Source: Kappaphycus alvarezii (Eukaryota > Rhodophyta > Florideophyceae > Gigartinales > Solieriaceae). Taken from it: DNA of 64,000 bases. Below are positions 42,968 to 53,851 of this stretch, piece after piece (position 1 is the stretch's first letter; every line of letters starts with the position of its first letter). Location: the NCBI GenBank assembly GCA_002205965.3, contig NADL03000594.1:2418001-2482000 (forward strand), read 5' to 3'. The notes under the pieces were generated by a model. The model had not been told where the DNA came from. It ran no database searches and was given only the letters and a program-made list of their open reading frames with translations. The position numbers were made by a program, and so were the translations under genes.

Positions 42968-44993
42968 GTATCTGATAATCTTTCGACAAGAAACCGATGA
43001 TCAAGTGTGGACCTCAGCAAAACGATAGTGGTGCTTGTGACTGTAGTGTATCAGTCCTGGAAGAACTGCTGCATTTAGCCGCCCTTAAAAGAGATGGGGC
43101 AGGGTTGTTCGCTCGATGTCTCGCGAAACCGTACGAGCAGGACTCCGTTTACTGACTGGCAACTGATGTGTTTGCCCGTCTTCCGCCAAATACCCCCATG
43201 TGATCCTCTTCTCGACCAAATGCTAACGGCATTATCGTCCGTGTCCCTCCCAAAACCTTACTTCATCAGGTGCGACGTTTGGAAGAACTGTGGCAGGGTG
43301 ACCTCTTCGGTACTGATAGATTTCTGTTGGGATACGTTGAGATCAACGTGGCATCGTTGTCTAATGTGTCCTGCCTCTCTTGCAATGGACCTCATTAAGT
43401 AGACAAGATCAAATGGATCTTATCTTGTCAGCATTGCAGACTTCGGGGGCTGCCTTGTAATTTTTGGCTCAGGATGACGGTGGAGATCTTTGTGGACAAG
43501 ACATTTCTCCACGGACTAGGGCCCCATGGAATGCCAGAAAGAGCAAATGTCGTATGGTGTTTAAAAGTATGTAGTCTTCGAATTGAGTAAAGCCACATAC
43601 TTGGAGTAGCAAGGAGAACACAATTCCCATTCAAACTCTCAATAGTCTCTATTTGCCTTCCCTCATGACCCATTTGCCGATCTACGGCTGCCAATTTCCA
43701 TTCGTCGGGCGGATTGCGTACAAAAGCACTCTAACTGGCGAATATGCCGATCTCCCCCTCTATGGGCGGGAAAGGTTGGGTGCTTTACTGCTTAACAGCA
43801 CTGACGGCTGTGTCCCGAGAGAAAGATGGTACATCTGTGCAGGAACATTTCATCTTCTTGGGCTTGATGCCTTAGATGGTTTTTAAATCGCTGGAAAAAT
43901 GTTATTAGGTCAACACACGACTGAATGCGTTTCGCTGTGCGTCGCGATTGCATCGCCCAGCTGCAAGTCTAGGAGGAACCGAGCTGCCTCAACTCGTCTA
44001 GTGTCCCTATCGCACTTCTTTTCCCTTCTTTATCTCAGAAGCTACTACAGCGGCTGGTTACTAACTAAATCATGTCACTAATCCATGAACTACAACAGCT
44101 TCTGCTCACTATTCGGTAGCTTACAGGACTGCAGTCAGTCAAGTGCCCTTGATTTAAAGCCCACTCAGAGCTCTTGCCTAGATATTGAAAACAATATTCA
44201 GCCAATTCACGCTACCTATTTCTCTAACCATCTATCACCTCCCTAATCCTTTTTACCTTTCTATGGTCACTAGGTAGGCCTCTACAAGCTGCCGCTTACC
44301 CGTTTCTGCATAGCGGAGACAATTTCCTCGAGGAAGCAACTCGTAAGTCTCTTAGGAAATGCAGTATTCGAAGAGTTTTCTAGATTTTTGTATATGCATT
44401 TGATAAGATTAGCAGATTTCGTTCATACGCCTCCTTGGCTCGTGAGAGGAGGGAACCATTTTAGTAGTCCTTCAATACCACCCGTTTCGGCAGCCATATA
44501 AAGACTAATTTACACTCTCCCCTCTTGGTTCCTCAATAGTAAAATGACAAAGCTATCGTCGCTCAGAGTCTCTCTCCGATATTTGTATGGTTTGTTCTTG
44601 GAATCAATAGAGGCCAAGTAATCGATAGTTATCCTTTCCTAGACTTCTTGCCCACCGTCACATTTCCCAAATCACGATGTATAAGTGGGCTCTGCCGGAA
44701 AGCACCCTTTTCAACGATCAGGCTGTCATCTTTCAGCGAATATCATCCCATGGACAGGGAAAACAATAATGATTGTCCATGTAATCATCGTTATATTACA
44801 TCTGAGAACCTTCTTTACGCATTCAGCCAAGAATTTCTGGTTCGCAACAATCATTAAGCCTTACCGTTCCTTATACTTTCACATCCTCCCCAACCATACA
44901 CCCTCATACTCAACTTTGCACCACGCAGCAAACGACGCAATCCCGCAGTTCTGAGCATTCAACCTTCCCGTTTTTGCGCTGGTCACTGGCCAC
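42968..44993. other. Gene-free stretch within island 2
   Basis: About 2 kb with only short frames. A hairpin-like GACAAGATC/GATCTTATCTTGTC lies near 43404-43429. No motif or repeat was otherwise recognised. Confidence 0.3.
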
Positions 44994-46760
44994 ATGCCGC
45001 TTTTAAGAGTAATTGATGTAAATATCCCTGTTGGAGTTTTGGCTGCACTCCTAACAGCTATTGAATACGTCCTGAGCACAATTTCCGCTCTTGCCATAAG
45101 AGCTTCCTTACACGGTTTCTGGCTGTTAAAACTGCACCGCGGAGGTAAAGCATCCCTCGACACGAAACAAAGGCTGAGAAGCGGTCTACGCAGAGATATT
45201 ATTGGCGCAATTCTTGGAATCTGGCTTGTTGTCGGGGTAGCTCTGGTAGAGGCTAATCTTCGTTCCGGAGTTCGCGTTTCTCGCACAACTAAAAAATCAC
45301 CAGAATGTGTAAGTATTTATGGCAAATTCCGCTCCGAACGCATTCACGAAAACATTCCTCCATACCGCACCATCCTTGAACCGTGGGTCGTCCGAGTTGC
45401 TTCCGATCTCGATTGCGGAAAATTTGGCATCACCTCAGTCGGGGTTGGTGGTTACACTGATATACTGGGGGAGAAGCAAAACATGTCGGCTCCTTATTGC
45501 GGGAAAGACACTATTAACTTTGAGTCAGAGCAACTTCTTGTTAACATAACTTCTGTTGAAGTGGATGAAGAGTACTTTGAATCGGAGATGTCGCTGTCTG
45601 ATGGAATCATATTGTTTCCAAAAAATACGACCAATCTCGGTCGTGACAAAAGCCGCATTGGAACGGAGGGAGAGAGTATATGTAACCGGGTTGGCATCAG
45701 CAACTACTTTTATTCCATCATTGAGGGCTTGGAGACCGAATTCGCTAACGGATTGAATATATCTCTTGGGATTCATGAACGTCTTTGCTCTCTCCACAAT
45801 CCCAAACCAATATCTACCGCCCCTATGGACACGGTGGCATCTTGCGCAATGGAAGACGACGGTCTCGACGTGGCCTGTATTCGAGAAAAGCTGGAAGACC
45901 GTTTCATCTATACTGTGACCATATCTGATGTCTCAGCGCTCATGGTAGGTCGTGGACTCGGACCAAGTTACGCATGCTTGGACGCGACGGTACGGCATGA
46001 ATATATATTCATAGCCCCAGAGTCGATTCGAGCTTTGCAAAGCGATTCGATTGCTACTTTTCCAGTGCTTCTCATTATATCCGCTAGGGTAGTGAGTGCT
46101 TCTCATTGCGAACGGACAATCGCTCCGTTAGCACAGGCAGCTATGCTGTACTCTGCCGATGCGGAATGGAGAAAGGACAAGATTGCTATGCTGGAACCCC
46201 GGAAACGATACTACGCGTATATTATGGCTGTATCAAATTCACAGTTTCCCCTCAATGGAGTTTCAGGGGAGGAAGATCCAAACGGGCCTGATGGATGCGT
46301 TATTCGCCCTGTTTTTGAGGTAACTGAAATCCCGATGGATTGGCGACTGTTTGTCCTTATCACTGGATTTATATTTGTGCTGATCGTGACTATAGTAGGA
46401 GGTATTTTTCGACTGAAATTCTCTGGAGAGAGTTGGGCCGTAGGGAGCGCGCAATGGTCGCTTACCCGGTTGCTACAAACGGGACGGGAACCCGTAAAGA
46501 CTGTAGTGGAAGTTGTTCCGGTGCAGGAGACTGAGGAGGAAATCCCGAACACGCAATCGAGCAGGTCGTCATTGCGATTACCGAACAGGTCTAGCATTGG
46601 TGTTGCTGAGGAGGGGGCAGTGGGTTGGAGGCGGCCCAAGGGAAGATGTGAATACAGAATGCGGACCGTGGCAGATGATTCACGGGATGCAGAGTCTTCG
46701 AGGGATCAAGAAGGGACGAGAGTGGAGGATATTGAGGCTCCGGCACAGAATCTTGATTGA
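44994..46760 (+). CDS. Orphan membrane protein with cysteine-containing lumenal or outer domain
   Basis: A 588-residue frame of unknown family. There are two hydrophobic segments near the N-terminus (about 9-35 and 68-88), then a domain of about 330 residues with N-glycosylation-type sites (N-M-S, N-I-T, N-T-T, N-I-S) and about ten cysteines. One strong membrane helix follows (L-F-V-L-I-T-G-F-I-F-V-L-I-V-T-I-V-G-G-I, about 451-470), then a cytoplasmic tail of about 115 residues rich in R, E and S. The layout resembles a receptor or a wall/surface protein, but no domain is recognised. The single uninterrupted frame and host-like codon use support a real gene. It has the same orientation as the acyltransferase gene 2 kb upstream, without operon-like closeness. 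Confidence 0.7.
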   Translation: MPLLRVIDVNIPVGVLAALLTAIEYVLSTISALAIRASLHGFWLLKLHRGGKASLDTKQRLRSGLRRDIIGAILGIWLVVGVALVEANLRSGVRVSRTTKKSPECVSIYGKFRSERIHENIPPYRTILEPWVVRVASDLDCGKFGITSVGVGGYTDILGEKQNMSAPYCGKDTINFESEQLLVNITSVEVDEEYFESEMSLSDGIILFPKNTTNLGRDKSRIGTEGESICNRVGISNYFYSIIEGLETEFANGLNISLGIHERLCSLHNPKPISTAPMDTVASCAMEDDGLDVACIREKLEDRFIYTVTISDVSALMVGRGLGPSYACLDATVRHEYIFIAPESIRALQSDSIATFPVLLIISARVVSASHCERTIAPLAQAAMLYSADAEWRKDKIAMLEPRKRYYAYIMAVSNSQFPLNGVSGEEDPNGPDGCVIRPVFEVTEIPMDWRLFVLITGFIFVLIVTIVGGIFRLKFSGESWAVGSAQWSLTRLLQTGREPVKTVVEVVPVQETEEEIPNTQSSRSSLRLPNRSSIGVAEEGAVGWRRPKGRCEYRMRTVADDSRDAESSRDQEGTRVEDIEAPAQNLD

Positions 46761-48219
46761 TTGGAGGGCTTTGCTGATGTCAAAATGTAATCGACATCAG
46801 AACGTATAGTTGGCGTCCAAGCACCCTAGTCACTCCGCTGCGGCCAAACAGCTGTTTCGATTGTTAATGATCTTGTTTATGTATGTAGCTAGAGAGTTCG
46901 GGCCGAACGATTTACGTTTAAGCATGAGGAGTCTGGATCCCAGAAAACTAACCCTACGGTGATTATAATTGTCAGAGAGTAGAGTAAACCTGAATTCTGT
47001 CTTTGCGGTCCTCCTGGTAAGAAACCTTTCAAACGAGGGCTGATTACAAAACAAAAGACGTCATTACAAGCCCCTAATGCTTGCAAGACGTGTGTTGAGT
47101 TTGACGGTGTCCTACACATTGCCTACTCAGAAGCCACATTTTGAGATTGTCAGTAAGTAATGAAATCAGGGTCAAGCGCCCGTTTGCTCAACGTTGACGT
47201 TTCAAGAGGTCGGCAAAAACCTAATCGCTAGTCATAATGAATCTGAATCTCCAGTCTGCTCCAGTCTGGAGCAAACCAGGTGGTAAATATCAGGCGCGTG
47301 CAAATCTGCACGGGACATTTCGGCCGTAGCAACAGAGTCTCACACGATAGCACAAAGGCGGCGATACGTTTACCGTCTAGGTGTATTGTCGACAGAGTTG
47401 TGCTTTTTGCATGCTGCGTACAGTAAGGACTGCTCCATCACAAGCCCCCTCCCCAATGCCGACTCGCGTCCCTCTCCTGTGAAAACCTCAAACAGACGCA
47501 ACTCGGAGGCTTTACCAACGTCCCCAACGTCGCTCTCAGTGACCGTTCGCCGTTGTCCACGGCTGCAGGTAAAACCAAAATTCCGCTCCAGTTACTACTC
47601 TCTCTCCCTCATCTCACGTTTAAGAGTGCGGTGCGATAACACTTGCAAATGGTGTAGCGCTGTAACCTCTGCCCGCATCTGCGCATCAGACGAATGAAGC
47701 CTCGGAGATGAATGAAATTCGTAGTGGCCTGGACTGGGTTGTGTTTTCTATTATAGCAGCTGAAATAATTGGATACGTTTATACGGCTTTTTTGGGAGTT
47801 TTCTGTTTTAATGAATCCGCTATTGTGCAGTGTGACTTGAGGCATTGCTTGCAACGAATCGCTCAATACGTACAGTACAGTACTGTACAGTACAGTACAG
47901 TATACGTTAATTTAACGTATGCGGACCTAGTTTCCCAAAGATTGTAGCCGAAATATAAATTGTCTATTTTATTTCGAGATGAGTTTTTCAAAATATTCCT
48001 CCATTTAGAGGGCGCCAAGTGGATGGACAATCACAACTACGCCTCGATGCCCCCTCTAAAAACTTTGCGTCTTGAGGCCATTTACTCCTTCGATGGATAC
48101 AACTGGCATCGCATTGCCTGAAAAGCGCTCTCTCAGTGTCAAAGTTACTTTCCTTGGTCACGTCAACAGAGAGGGCGCCCTTCAACAGCAAAAACTACGG
48201 AAACCAATCCTTGGTCAAC
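46761..48219. other. Intergenic region upstream of ispG
   Basis: No gene supported. The outstanding feature is the GTAC array at 47867-47911. The bases just before 48220 are an A-rich leader. Confidence 0.35.
47867..47911. promoter_or_regulatory. GTACAGTAC palindromic array upstream of ispG
   Basis: Six or more overlapping GTACAGTAC/TACTGTAC steps flanked by ATACGT and ATACGTTAA, so the whole block is nearly self-complementary. It sits about 310 bases upstream of the ispG start. Similar blocks precede other genes in this window. A binding-site or core-promoter role is inferred. Confidence 0.45.
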
Positions 48220-49629
48220 ATGGCATTCATTCCCCAAATTCCGACACTCTCTCGCAGTCGCTTCACCACATCGTTTACGTCCCGTTCAACGACATCCACC
48301 CGCCCCCCTGCCATCGTTACCGCGCCTCGCATGCATGATGGGCCCGCTCGCCCTCCGCCACCGCCTGGAATTGTAAAAAACAAGGATTTCATGAGAGATC
48401 AATCCGGCAACATAGGCCTGGATGTTCACTCCGGTGCTATAACCCGTCGCGAAACGCGTGTGGTCTCCGTGGGTGATGTGCTGATTGGCGGTAGCAATCC
48501 TGTTGTGGTGCAAAGCATGATCAATGAGGATACATTGGACATTGAAAATGCGGTCAAGTCGATCATTGAAATGCACCAGGCAGGCTGCGAGATAGTTCGT
48601 ATCACTTGTGTCAGCCTTGCGCATGCTCATGCCGTCGGGTTTATCAAACAAAAGTTGCGGGACACGTACAAGGATGTGCCACTGGTGGCAGATGTGCATC
48701 ATAACGGGCTGAGGATTGCGCTTGAGGTGGCAAAACATGTGGATAAGGTGCGAATTAATCCGGGATTGTACGTGTTTGAGAAACCGGATCCGAATCGTAC
48801 AGAGTATACAAAGGAGGAGTTTGATCAAGCAAAGGAGAAGCTGAGAAAGACGCTGGAGCCTTTGATAGTTAGTTTGCGGGACCAGGGAAAGGCTATGAGA
48901 ATCGGGGTGAATCACGGGAGTTTGTCGGAGAGAATGTTGTTTACGTACGGGGACACACCCAGGGGAATGGTGGAGAGTGCACTGGAGTGTATTCGGGTGT
49001 GTGAGGAGTTGAATTTTTACAATATTGTGGTGAGTATGAAGGCGAGTAAGGTGTTGGTTATGCTTGCGGCGTATAGGTTATTGGTGAAAAGGATGGAACA
49101 AGAGGGGATGAAATATCCATTGCACTTGGGAGTGACAGAGGCTGGAGACGGGGAATACGGGCGGATTAAGAGTACGCTCGGGATTGGAACGTTGCTAGCA
49201 GAGGGTATTGGAGACACGATCCGAGTCTCTTTAACCGAGGCGCCAATCAAGGAAATCCCGGTATGTTATGGAATTTTACAGGGGCTCGGGCTGAGGAGGA
49301 CGATGGTGGAATACGTGGCATGCCCTTCTTGCGGGAGAACATTGTTTAATCTGGAGACGGTGTTGCATAAAGTTCGCGAGGCGACAAAGCACATGCCGGG
49401 GTTGAGTATCGCAGTTATGGGGTGTATTGTGAATGGACCTGGGGAAATGGCGGATGCGGATTATGGGTATGTGGGAAAGCAAGCGGGGCGTATCTCGCTT
49501 TACAGAGGTAGGAAGGAGATTCGTACGGTGCCCGAGGAAAGGGGGGTGGAGGAACTTGTCAACTTGCTCAAAGAGGATGGGGTGTGGGTGGAGCCGTCCG
49601 AGGTTGAAAAGGTTGTTGCTGCGGCGTGA
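48220..49629 (+). CDS. ispG: 4-hydroxy-3-methylbut-2-enyl diphosphate synthase (HDS/GcpE), plastid targeted
   Basis: Enzyme of the plastid MEP isoprenoid pathway; it reductively converts MEcPP to HMBPP with a [4Fe-4S] cluster. The chosen start gives 469 residues: a transit peptide of about 50 residues opening M-A-F-I-P-Q and rich in S, T, R and P, then the full enzyme core. The TIM-barrel part starts [11 protein letters not shown] and includes V-Q-S-M-I-N-E-D-T and A-D-V-H-H-N-G. The cluster ligands are C368, C371 and C402 ([17 protein letters not shown]), with E409 seven residues after C402, as in E. coli IspG. The C-terminal part closely resembles cyanobacterial IspG, fitting plastid origin. 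The extra central domain of land-plant HDS is absent. An in-frame ATG at 48136 exists, but the M-A-F start is typical of red algal plastid proteins. Confidence 0.95.
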   Translation: MAFIPQIPTLSRSRFTTSFTSRSTTSTRPPAIVTAPRMHDGPARPPPPPGIVKNKDFMRDQSGNIGLDVHSGAITRRETRVVSVGDVLIGGSNPVVVQSMINEDTLDIENAVKSIIEMHQAGCEIVRITCVSLAHAHAVGFIKQKLRDTYKDVPLVADVHHNGLRIALEVAKHVDKVRINPGLYVFEKPDPNRTEYTKEEFDQAKEKLRKTLEPLIVSLRDQGKAMRIGVNHGSLSERMLFTYGDTPRGMVESALECIRVCEELNFYNIVVSMKASKVLVMLAAYRLLVKRMEQEGMKYPLHLGVTEAGDGEYGRIKSTLGIGTLLAEGIGDTIRVSLTEAPIKEIPVCYGILQGLGLRRTMVEYVACPSCGRTLFNLETVLHKVREATKHMPGLSIAVMGCIVNGPGEMADADYGYVGKQAGRISLYRGRKEIRTVPEERGVEELVNLLKEDGVWVEPSEVEKVVAAA

Positions 49630-50383
49630 AGAATGACGTGGTTTTCCGATATTGTACACCAGGTAAAGGAATACCCAAAGTGTTTTATCTCTCTGCAGAG
49701 GAAGAGAGGTAGAGGTAGAGCGATGTGATGGGTGCCGTTGCCGCACCAGAATTGTTACGATTAGACAAAATGCACATAGCCGGTGTGTGGTACCGGACAC
49801 TAGAATCTCTCTGTGCGACAAGCATGAATTGGTGGGTCTGGCAATCATGTCTCGGGCTGCACTGCACGTGAACGACGTGAACCATCGAGTTGAATCTTAA
49901 CGAAATAGCCGGTAAGTCTGTGTACACTTGGGAGACATATGAAAATGGTCAAGAAGCAATTGTTCATTGCAAGTTGACCGTTTCATCTTAGCCCGAGCGG
50001 AGAGGGGCTGGCGTAAAATTTGTGCCTATTGTGCTCTCCCTACTGTAAATTTACCTCGTGTATCGAATCGATTGGACGGTTCAAGTTGAGTTAGTGTAAT
50101 TTTTCTCCTGCTTAAACTATCATAAATCTTAAAAAAATCCTACCGGATCACACATAGTTGAAAATATTTATTGATGACAGACAGCCATCAGGCCGTTGCA
50201 TTCGATGCGGCACTGGCGGTACAAGCTATGGATTGTCGCCATCGGCAAATCGAATTATTATTTAATCCGCTGCCGCGACGGGAGCGCCAATTGTCCATTC
50301 GCGCCAAGTCCTACCCGCCCTACCCCTTTCCGGTCTCTCCAGCCACCACCACCCACCCCCTCCTCCCCCCTCCCCCAAAAGCC
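49630..50383. other. Intergenic region after ispG
   Basis: No clear motif. The frame of the next gene is open from 50171, but the part before 50384 lacks protein-like composition and is taken as leader. Confidence 0.3.
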
Positions 50384-51076
50384 ATGCCTCGCACCTCCTC
50401 GGCACTCCACCGCCCCACCATGAATCGATCAACCCCCATCACACGCCCTCGCAAAAAGCAGCGTCTCAACCCCCGCCCCTCCACCTCCAATCCACCTGTG
50501 CAACCCCCCCATCCACCATCCCGTCCCAAACGTTCCCGCTCACACACCCTCCTTCTCAACCGTCCCACCGTCCACAAACGTCGTTCCACCCACCCTCCCA
50601 CCACCCCTCCCAACCCCAAGCGCCGTCGCCTCACCGAATGCCCCGACGTCCATATGCGTGACCCGCTCGCCCATCACATAAACCCACCACGTACCTGCCG
50701 TCCGCCTACTCGTTTGCATCATGTCTTGCGTAGGCAACGTGTCTCTAATGCCATGTTTCGTGAGATTCATGTTCAACATGCAGAGGCTTTGCGTCAACAA
50801 CACGCAGCTTCTACGCCTTGTGCCGACAATATGGAAGAGTCTAGTTGCCCGAGTCGTATGTCCGAGTCGGCTTCCGCTCGTTTGTCCGCGGAGGATATGG
50901 TCGAGGAGATTGACGCTTCGGAGAGTACCGACCTGCCGCAACAGTCTGAACCGTCTGTTCAGGCCGTCTTGCTTGAGGATGGCCGCTGCGCTGTGTGTAT
51001 TGTTAGACAGAATGGTACTAGGCAGACTGTCGTTATTGATCCCCCGGAGATGCACCACACGACTAGTCGTTGGTAG
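50384..51076 (+). CDS. Basic proline-rich hypothetical nuclear protein
   Basis: A 230-residue frame opening M-P-R-T-S-S-A-L-H-R-P. The first 110 residues are very basic and proline-rich with several nuclear-localisation-like clusters (R-K-K-Q-R, K-R-S-R, K-R-R-S, K-R-R-R). The middle has a histidine- and arginine-rich helical patch (H-H-V-L-R-R-Q-R-V). The C-terminal third is acidic, then ends in a small beta-like segment (A-V-L-L-E-D-G-R-C-A-V-C-I-V). No family recognised. An upstream ATG at 50171 would add 71 residues. It converges on the methyltransferase-like gene 166 bases away. Confidence 0.5.
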   Translation: MPRTSSALHRPTMNRSTPITRPRKKQRLNPRPSTSNPPVQPPHPPSRPKRSRSHTLLLNRPTVHKRRSTHPPTTPPNPKRRRLTECPDVHMRDPLAHHINPPRTCRPPTRLHHVLRRQRVSNAMFREIHVQHAEALRQQHAASTPCADNMEESSCPSRMSESASARLSAEDMVEEIDASESTDLPQQSEPSVQAVLLEDGRCAVCIVRQNGTRQTVVIDPPEMHHTTSRW

Positions 51077-51242
51077 CTTGCGTCTGGTCGCGTTTTTGTT
51101 GTCGTCTTTTGTTAACTTTGGGTTGGTATGGTGGTAAAAGGAAAGTCGTCGACGTCATGCCTCGCTCTTGAGAATGCATTTTTCGACACTGGATACGTAT
51201 CAAGCAAGCTTGTGTTATTGTCGTCTACAGAAATTTCAACTG

Positions 51243-52592
51243 CTACTCGGCCTTTCCGTCTATCAGAGCTGAACCTTCGTTTTTCAACTGCCACTGCGCC
51301 GGCGATTTTGAATCCTGCTTTCCAATCGAATCACGTCGCAGCGGGATGATCAGCCTCACATCCGTCCTGCGTCCGCTACCCCACTGCCCTTGTCGCAAAG
51401 TTAGCGCCTCGAAAAACACTTGTCGATACAAGAAGCGCAGCAACCAGTAGGTAAATCCCACCACTGACAGCATCACAACATCTAACAAGAGCCTTGCCTT
51501 GCTTGTTTTGCGATTGAGTTGATCAGCGAAGTTGTAGTAATCAAAGCCGCCTTGATCGGTTTTTTGCAATCCAGCCGCGACGGCTACCTCGAAGCCTGTA
51601 TTTTCAGGCGTCGGTTTCTTTTCCTCATACTCGTCGTAAATGGCGTGAATGAGTTCCTCACTGATATCAGCTAGCGTGGTGTTTGCGGCACTTCCTTTCC
51701 GTGGCCGTAACACGAGTAAGCCCACAGGATCATTGGTATAACCTGTCACCGGGGCGTGGGCGACAATACGGGCGACCTCCTCGTAATAAGCAAGCACGTG
51801 AGCATAATGCACGGGACGTAGAAAAAAGTCGTGGAAAAACACGAGACTGCGAGGGTGAAGGTGAGGGAGGATGCGAAGAGCGCAGGCTACCCGGGCACGG
51901 CCGTTGATGAGAACGCGGTCGAAGAGGAGGGAGGAGAGATTGGTACGGGGAGCATCGACGTACGGGCGGAAGGCATTATAGGAACCTTCTTCGAGGGGAG
52001 ATGTGAGACCCCAGGACTGATGGCCAGGGTGAATGGGAACACAAAAGGCGCGGAGTTTGGAGCGGAGTTTGGGGTTTTTGGATAATTGGGAAGAGATAAA
52101 GTTGCAGACTTTGGGGTCATGTTCGATGGCATAGGACTGGTTGACAAGGAGAGAAAAGATGACCGTAGTGTTGGAGGCACCGAATTCAAGATAGGTATGA
52201 TGGGGTTGAAGATAAGAGAGGAGAAGGTCTGCTTCGGGGCGATTGAGGGGAAGCGCGGAGTAATTGATGCGACGGGGGGGTGTAGAGGGAAGGGCACCGA
52301 TAGCGTGAGTTGGGGTGTTGGGAGGAAGGTTAGTGTTTTGAGGCGGGCGGGGGGAGGCGTGGAGATTATGGTAATGGAACAAGTAGGTGGCGATGGGATA
52401 AAGAAGCAGGGTGGTTGTTAAGAGGTAAAGGATAAGGACAAGGATTAGGGAAAGGAAGAGGTAGAGGGATACGAGGGTTACGGGGCGCAAGCGAGAGAGG
52501 TGGCGGGTTGCGTGGAGAGAAAGCAGCAGTAGCGCTTTGGCAATGAGCATGGTGATATAACGCAGAGCTGGTAAGGCCGGAGGACGTTTCAT
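51243..52592 (-). CDS. Membrane-tethered methyltransferase-like protein
   Basis: A 449-residue protein. Hydrophobic segments near the N-terminus (about 16-25 and 37-70, including L-Y-L-F-L-S-L-I-L-V-L-I-L-Y-L-L) anchor it. A soluble domain follows whose motif I, Y-L-E-F-G-A-S-N-T-T-V, is that of class I SAM-dependent methyltransferases (x-L-E-x-G-x-G-x-S-T), then Y-A-I-E-H-D-P-K-V-C (the acidic residue after strand 2). Later come F-D-R-V-L-I-N-G-R-A-R-V-A-C-A and L-V-F-F-H-D-F. The order resembles small methyltransferase domains linked to wall-polysaccharide or glycan modification. A C-terminal hydrophobic helix (about 367-389) precedes a basic tail. The first glycine positions vary from the consensus, so activity is not certain. 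Upstream ATG codons up to 52769 could extend it; the chosen M-K-R-P gives a short tail before the anchor. Confidence 0.65.
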   Translation of the reverse strand: MKRPPALPALRYITMLIAKALLLLSLHATRHLSRLRPVTLVSLYLFLSLILVLILYLLTTTLLLYPIATYLFHYHNLHASPRPPQNTNLPPNTPTHAIGALPSTPPRRINYSALPLNRPEADLLLSYLQPHHTYLEFGASNTTVIFSLLVNQSYAIEHDPKVCNFISSQLSKNPKLRSKLRAFCVPIHPGHQSWGLTSPLEEGSYNAFRPYVDAPRTNLSSLLFDRVLINGRARVACALRILPHLHPRSLVFFHDFFLRPVHYAHVLAYYEEVARIVAHAPVTGYTNDPVGLLVLRPRKGSAANTTLADISEELIHAIYDEYEEKKPTPENTGFEVAVAAGLQKTDQGGFDYYNFADQLNRKTSKARLLLDVVMLSVVGFTYWLLRFLYRQVFFEALTLRQGQWGSGRRTDVRLIIPLRRDSIGKQDSKSPAQWQLKNEGSALIDGKAE

Positions 52593-52918
52593 TGAAAACG
52601 AGGCGAGGATGGGGACGGGGACGGGGAGGGATGGTAAGGTGGATGGCAGCAGGGGAAGAGTGGGAGTTGAGTGAAGGTCGAGGTCGGGAAAGACAAACAG
52701 ATTTGCAGAGGAATTGGAAGTTGCAAACTTGCGAAAATCGCGGACAGAACGTAACGAGTTGAGATGCAATTAAAAGCAAAACATGATATGCGATTCAACG
52801 AGACAAAAATTGGTGGTGACCATTTCTCATGTTTCCATTCATCGTGACTTTCTATACAAAGAGCCCAGGTTGTGGTAGATGAGCAGTCAAGTCATGCTTG
52901 ATGCCAAACCACTACGAC

Positions 52919-53851
52919 TCACAAAACCATTTCTCCCTTGCGCGACATTTCCCTCCGCTCCCCGTCCCCACCGCCAACAAGCCGCTCCCTGCGCACCTCC
53001 CTCTCCACCACATCCAGCACATCGTTCAACGGTCTCCCCTCCCTCATAAGCGCACAAACCGCCTTATGAGCGCCAGCATGCTCTTTCAACAACCTAACCG
53101 CGACGAGCATTCCCCACCTCACCACACCTTCGCCACCCCCCCCCTCCCCACCATAGCCAAATCCTCCCACCCTCCCTCCCACCCTCCATACGTCACCACC
53201 TCCCCGCCACTCCCCCAACCCCACCGCCGCTCCAACATACAAATCCCCACCCATATCCCCAAACCTGACACCAAACTCCCGTCCCTCCCACACCCCCCCA
53301 ACATCCGGCATATCATACCCCAACACCTCAACGCCCAATAAATACCCCACCAACAAATGCCCCGCCTCATGAACCCCAACCCGCTCCCGATCCAACCCCC
53401 AAACCCCAATCATCCGTCCCACAACCCCTCCAAGCGCCAAAGTATCCACAGCCCATCCACCCATTCCCAACCCCACCAACCCCGCCAACGGCCCTTCCAC
53501 CGACACCCCCGGCGAAATCAACGGCCACACAAAAATCGGTACCGTGAACGCAGCCACAAATAAGGCAAATTTACCACCGTCGTCTGTCGGTGGTCGGAAT
53601 GATTTCAAGTCGATGCCTTCGCGGGTTAGTTCGTAACGACCTACATTGCGACGCGGTAGTCGTGCACCACGTCCAAAGGCGGAGGCGACGTTTGGAGTGG
53701 CGGAAGAGGGGGGAGTGGGGCGGTGGGAGGCTTGGGGTGCGGTGTGGGAGGAGAGTTTGAGGCGTGGTGTGGTTTGTGGACGGAGGGACACGGTGTGGAG
53801 CGGGAGGGGGAGGGGTGCGGTGAAGGTGAGGGGTGGGAATTGTGTCTGCAT
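52919..53851 (-). CDS. FtsH/M41-like membrane protein with HEAGH motif, probably plastid
   Basis: A 310-residue protein. The N-terminal 60 residues (M-Q-T-Q-F-P-P-L-T-F and onward, rich in P, S and T, no acids) look like a plastid transit peptide. Two hydrophobic segments follow (about 96-113 and 121-150), then H-E-A-G-H (161-165), the zinc motif of peptidase family M41 (FtsH). The AAA ATPase domain of FtsH is missing, so this matches the short FtsH-like proteins of plants and algae that keep only a membrane part and an M41-like domain. The glycine-rich stretch at 185-245 is unusual. Whether it cleaves proteins is not known. The frame extends upstream to 54112, but without targeting character. 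It faces the SET-domain gene across 519 bases. Confidence 0.75.
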   Translation of the reverse strand: MQTQFPPLTFTAPLPLPLHTVSLRPQTTPRLKLSSHTAPQASHRPTPPSSATPNVASAFGRGARLPRRNVGRYELTREGIDLKSFRPPTDDGGKFALFVAAFTVPIFVWPLISPGVSVEGPLAGLVGLGMGGWAVDTLALGGVVGRMIGVWGLDRERVGVHEAGHLLVGYLLGVEVLGYDMPDVGGVWEGREFGVRFGDMGGDLYVGAAVGLGEWRGGGDVWRVGGRVGGFGYGGEGGGGEGVVRWGMLVAVRLLKEHAGAHKAVCALMREGRPLNDVLDVVEREVRRERLVGGGDGERREMSRKGEMVL

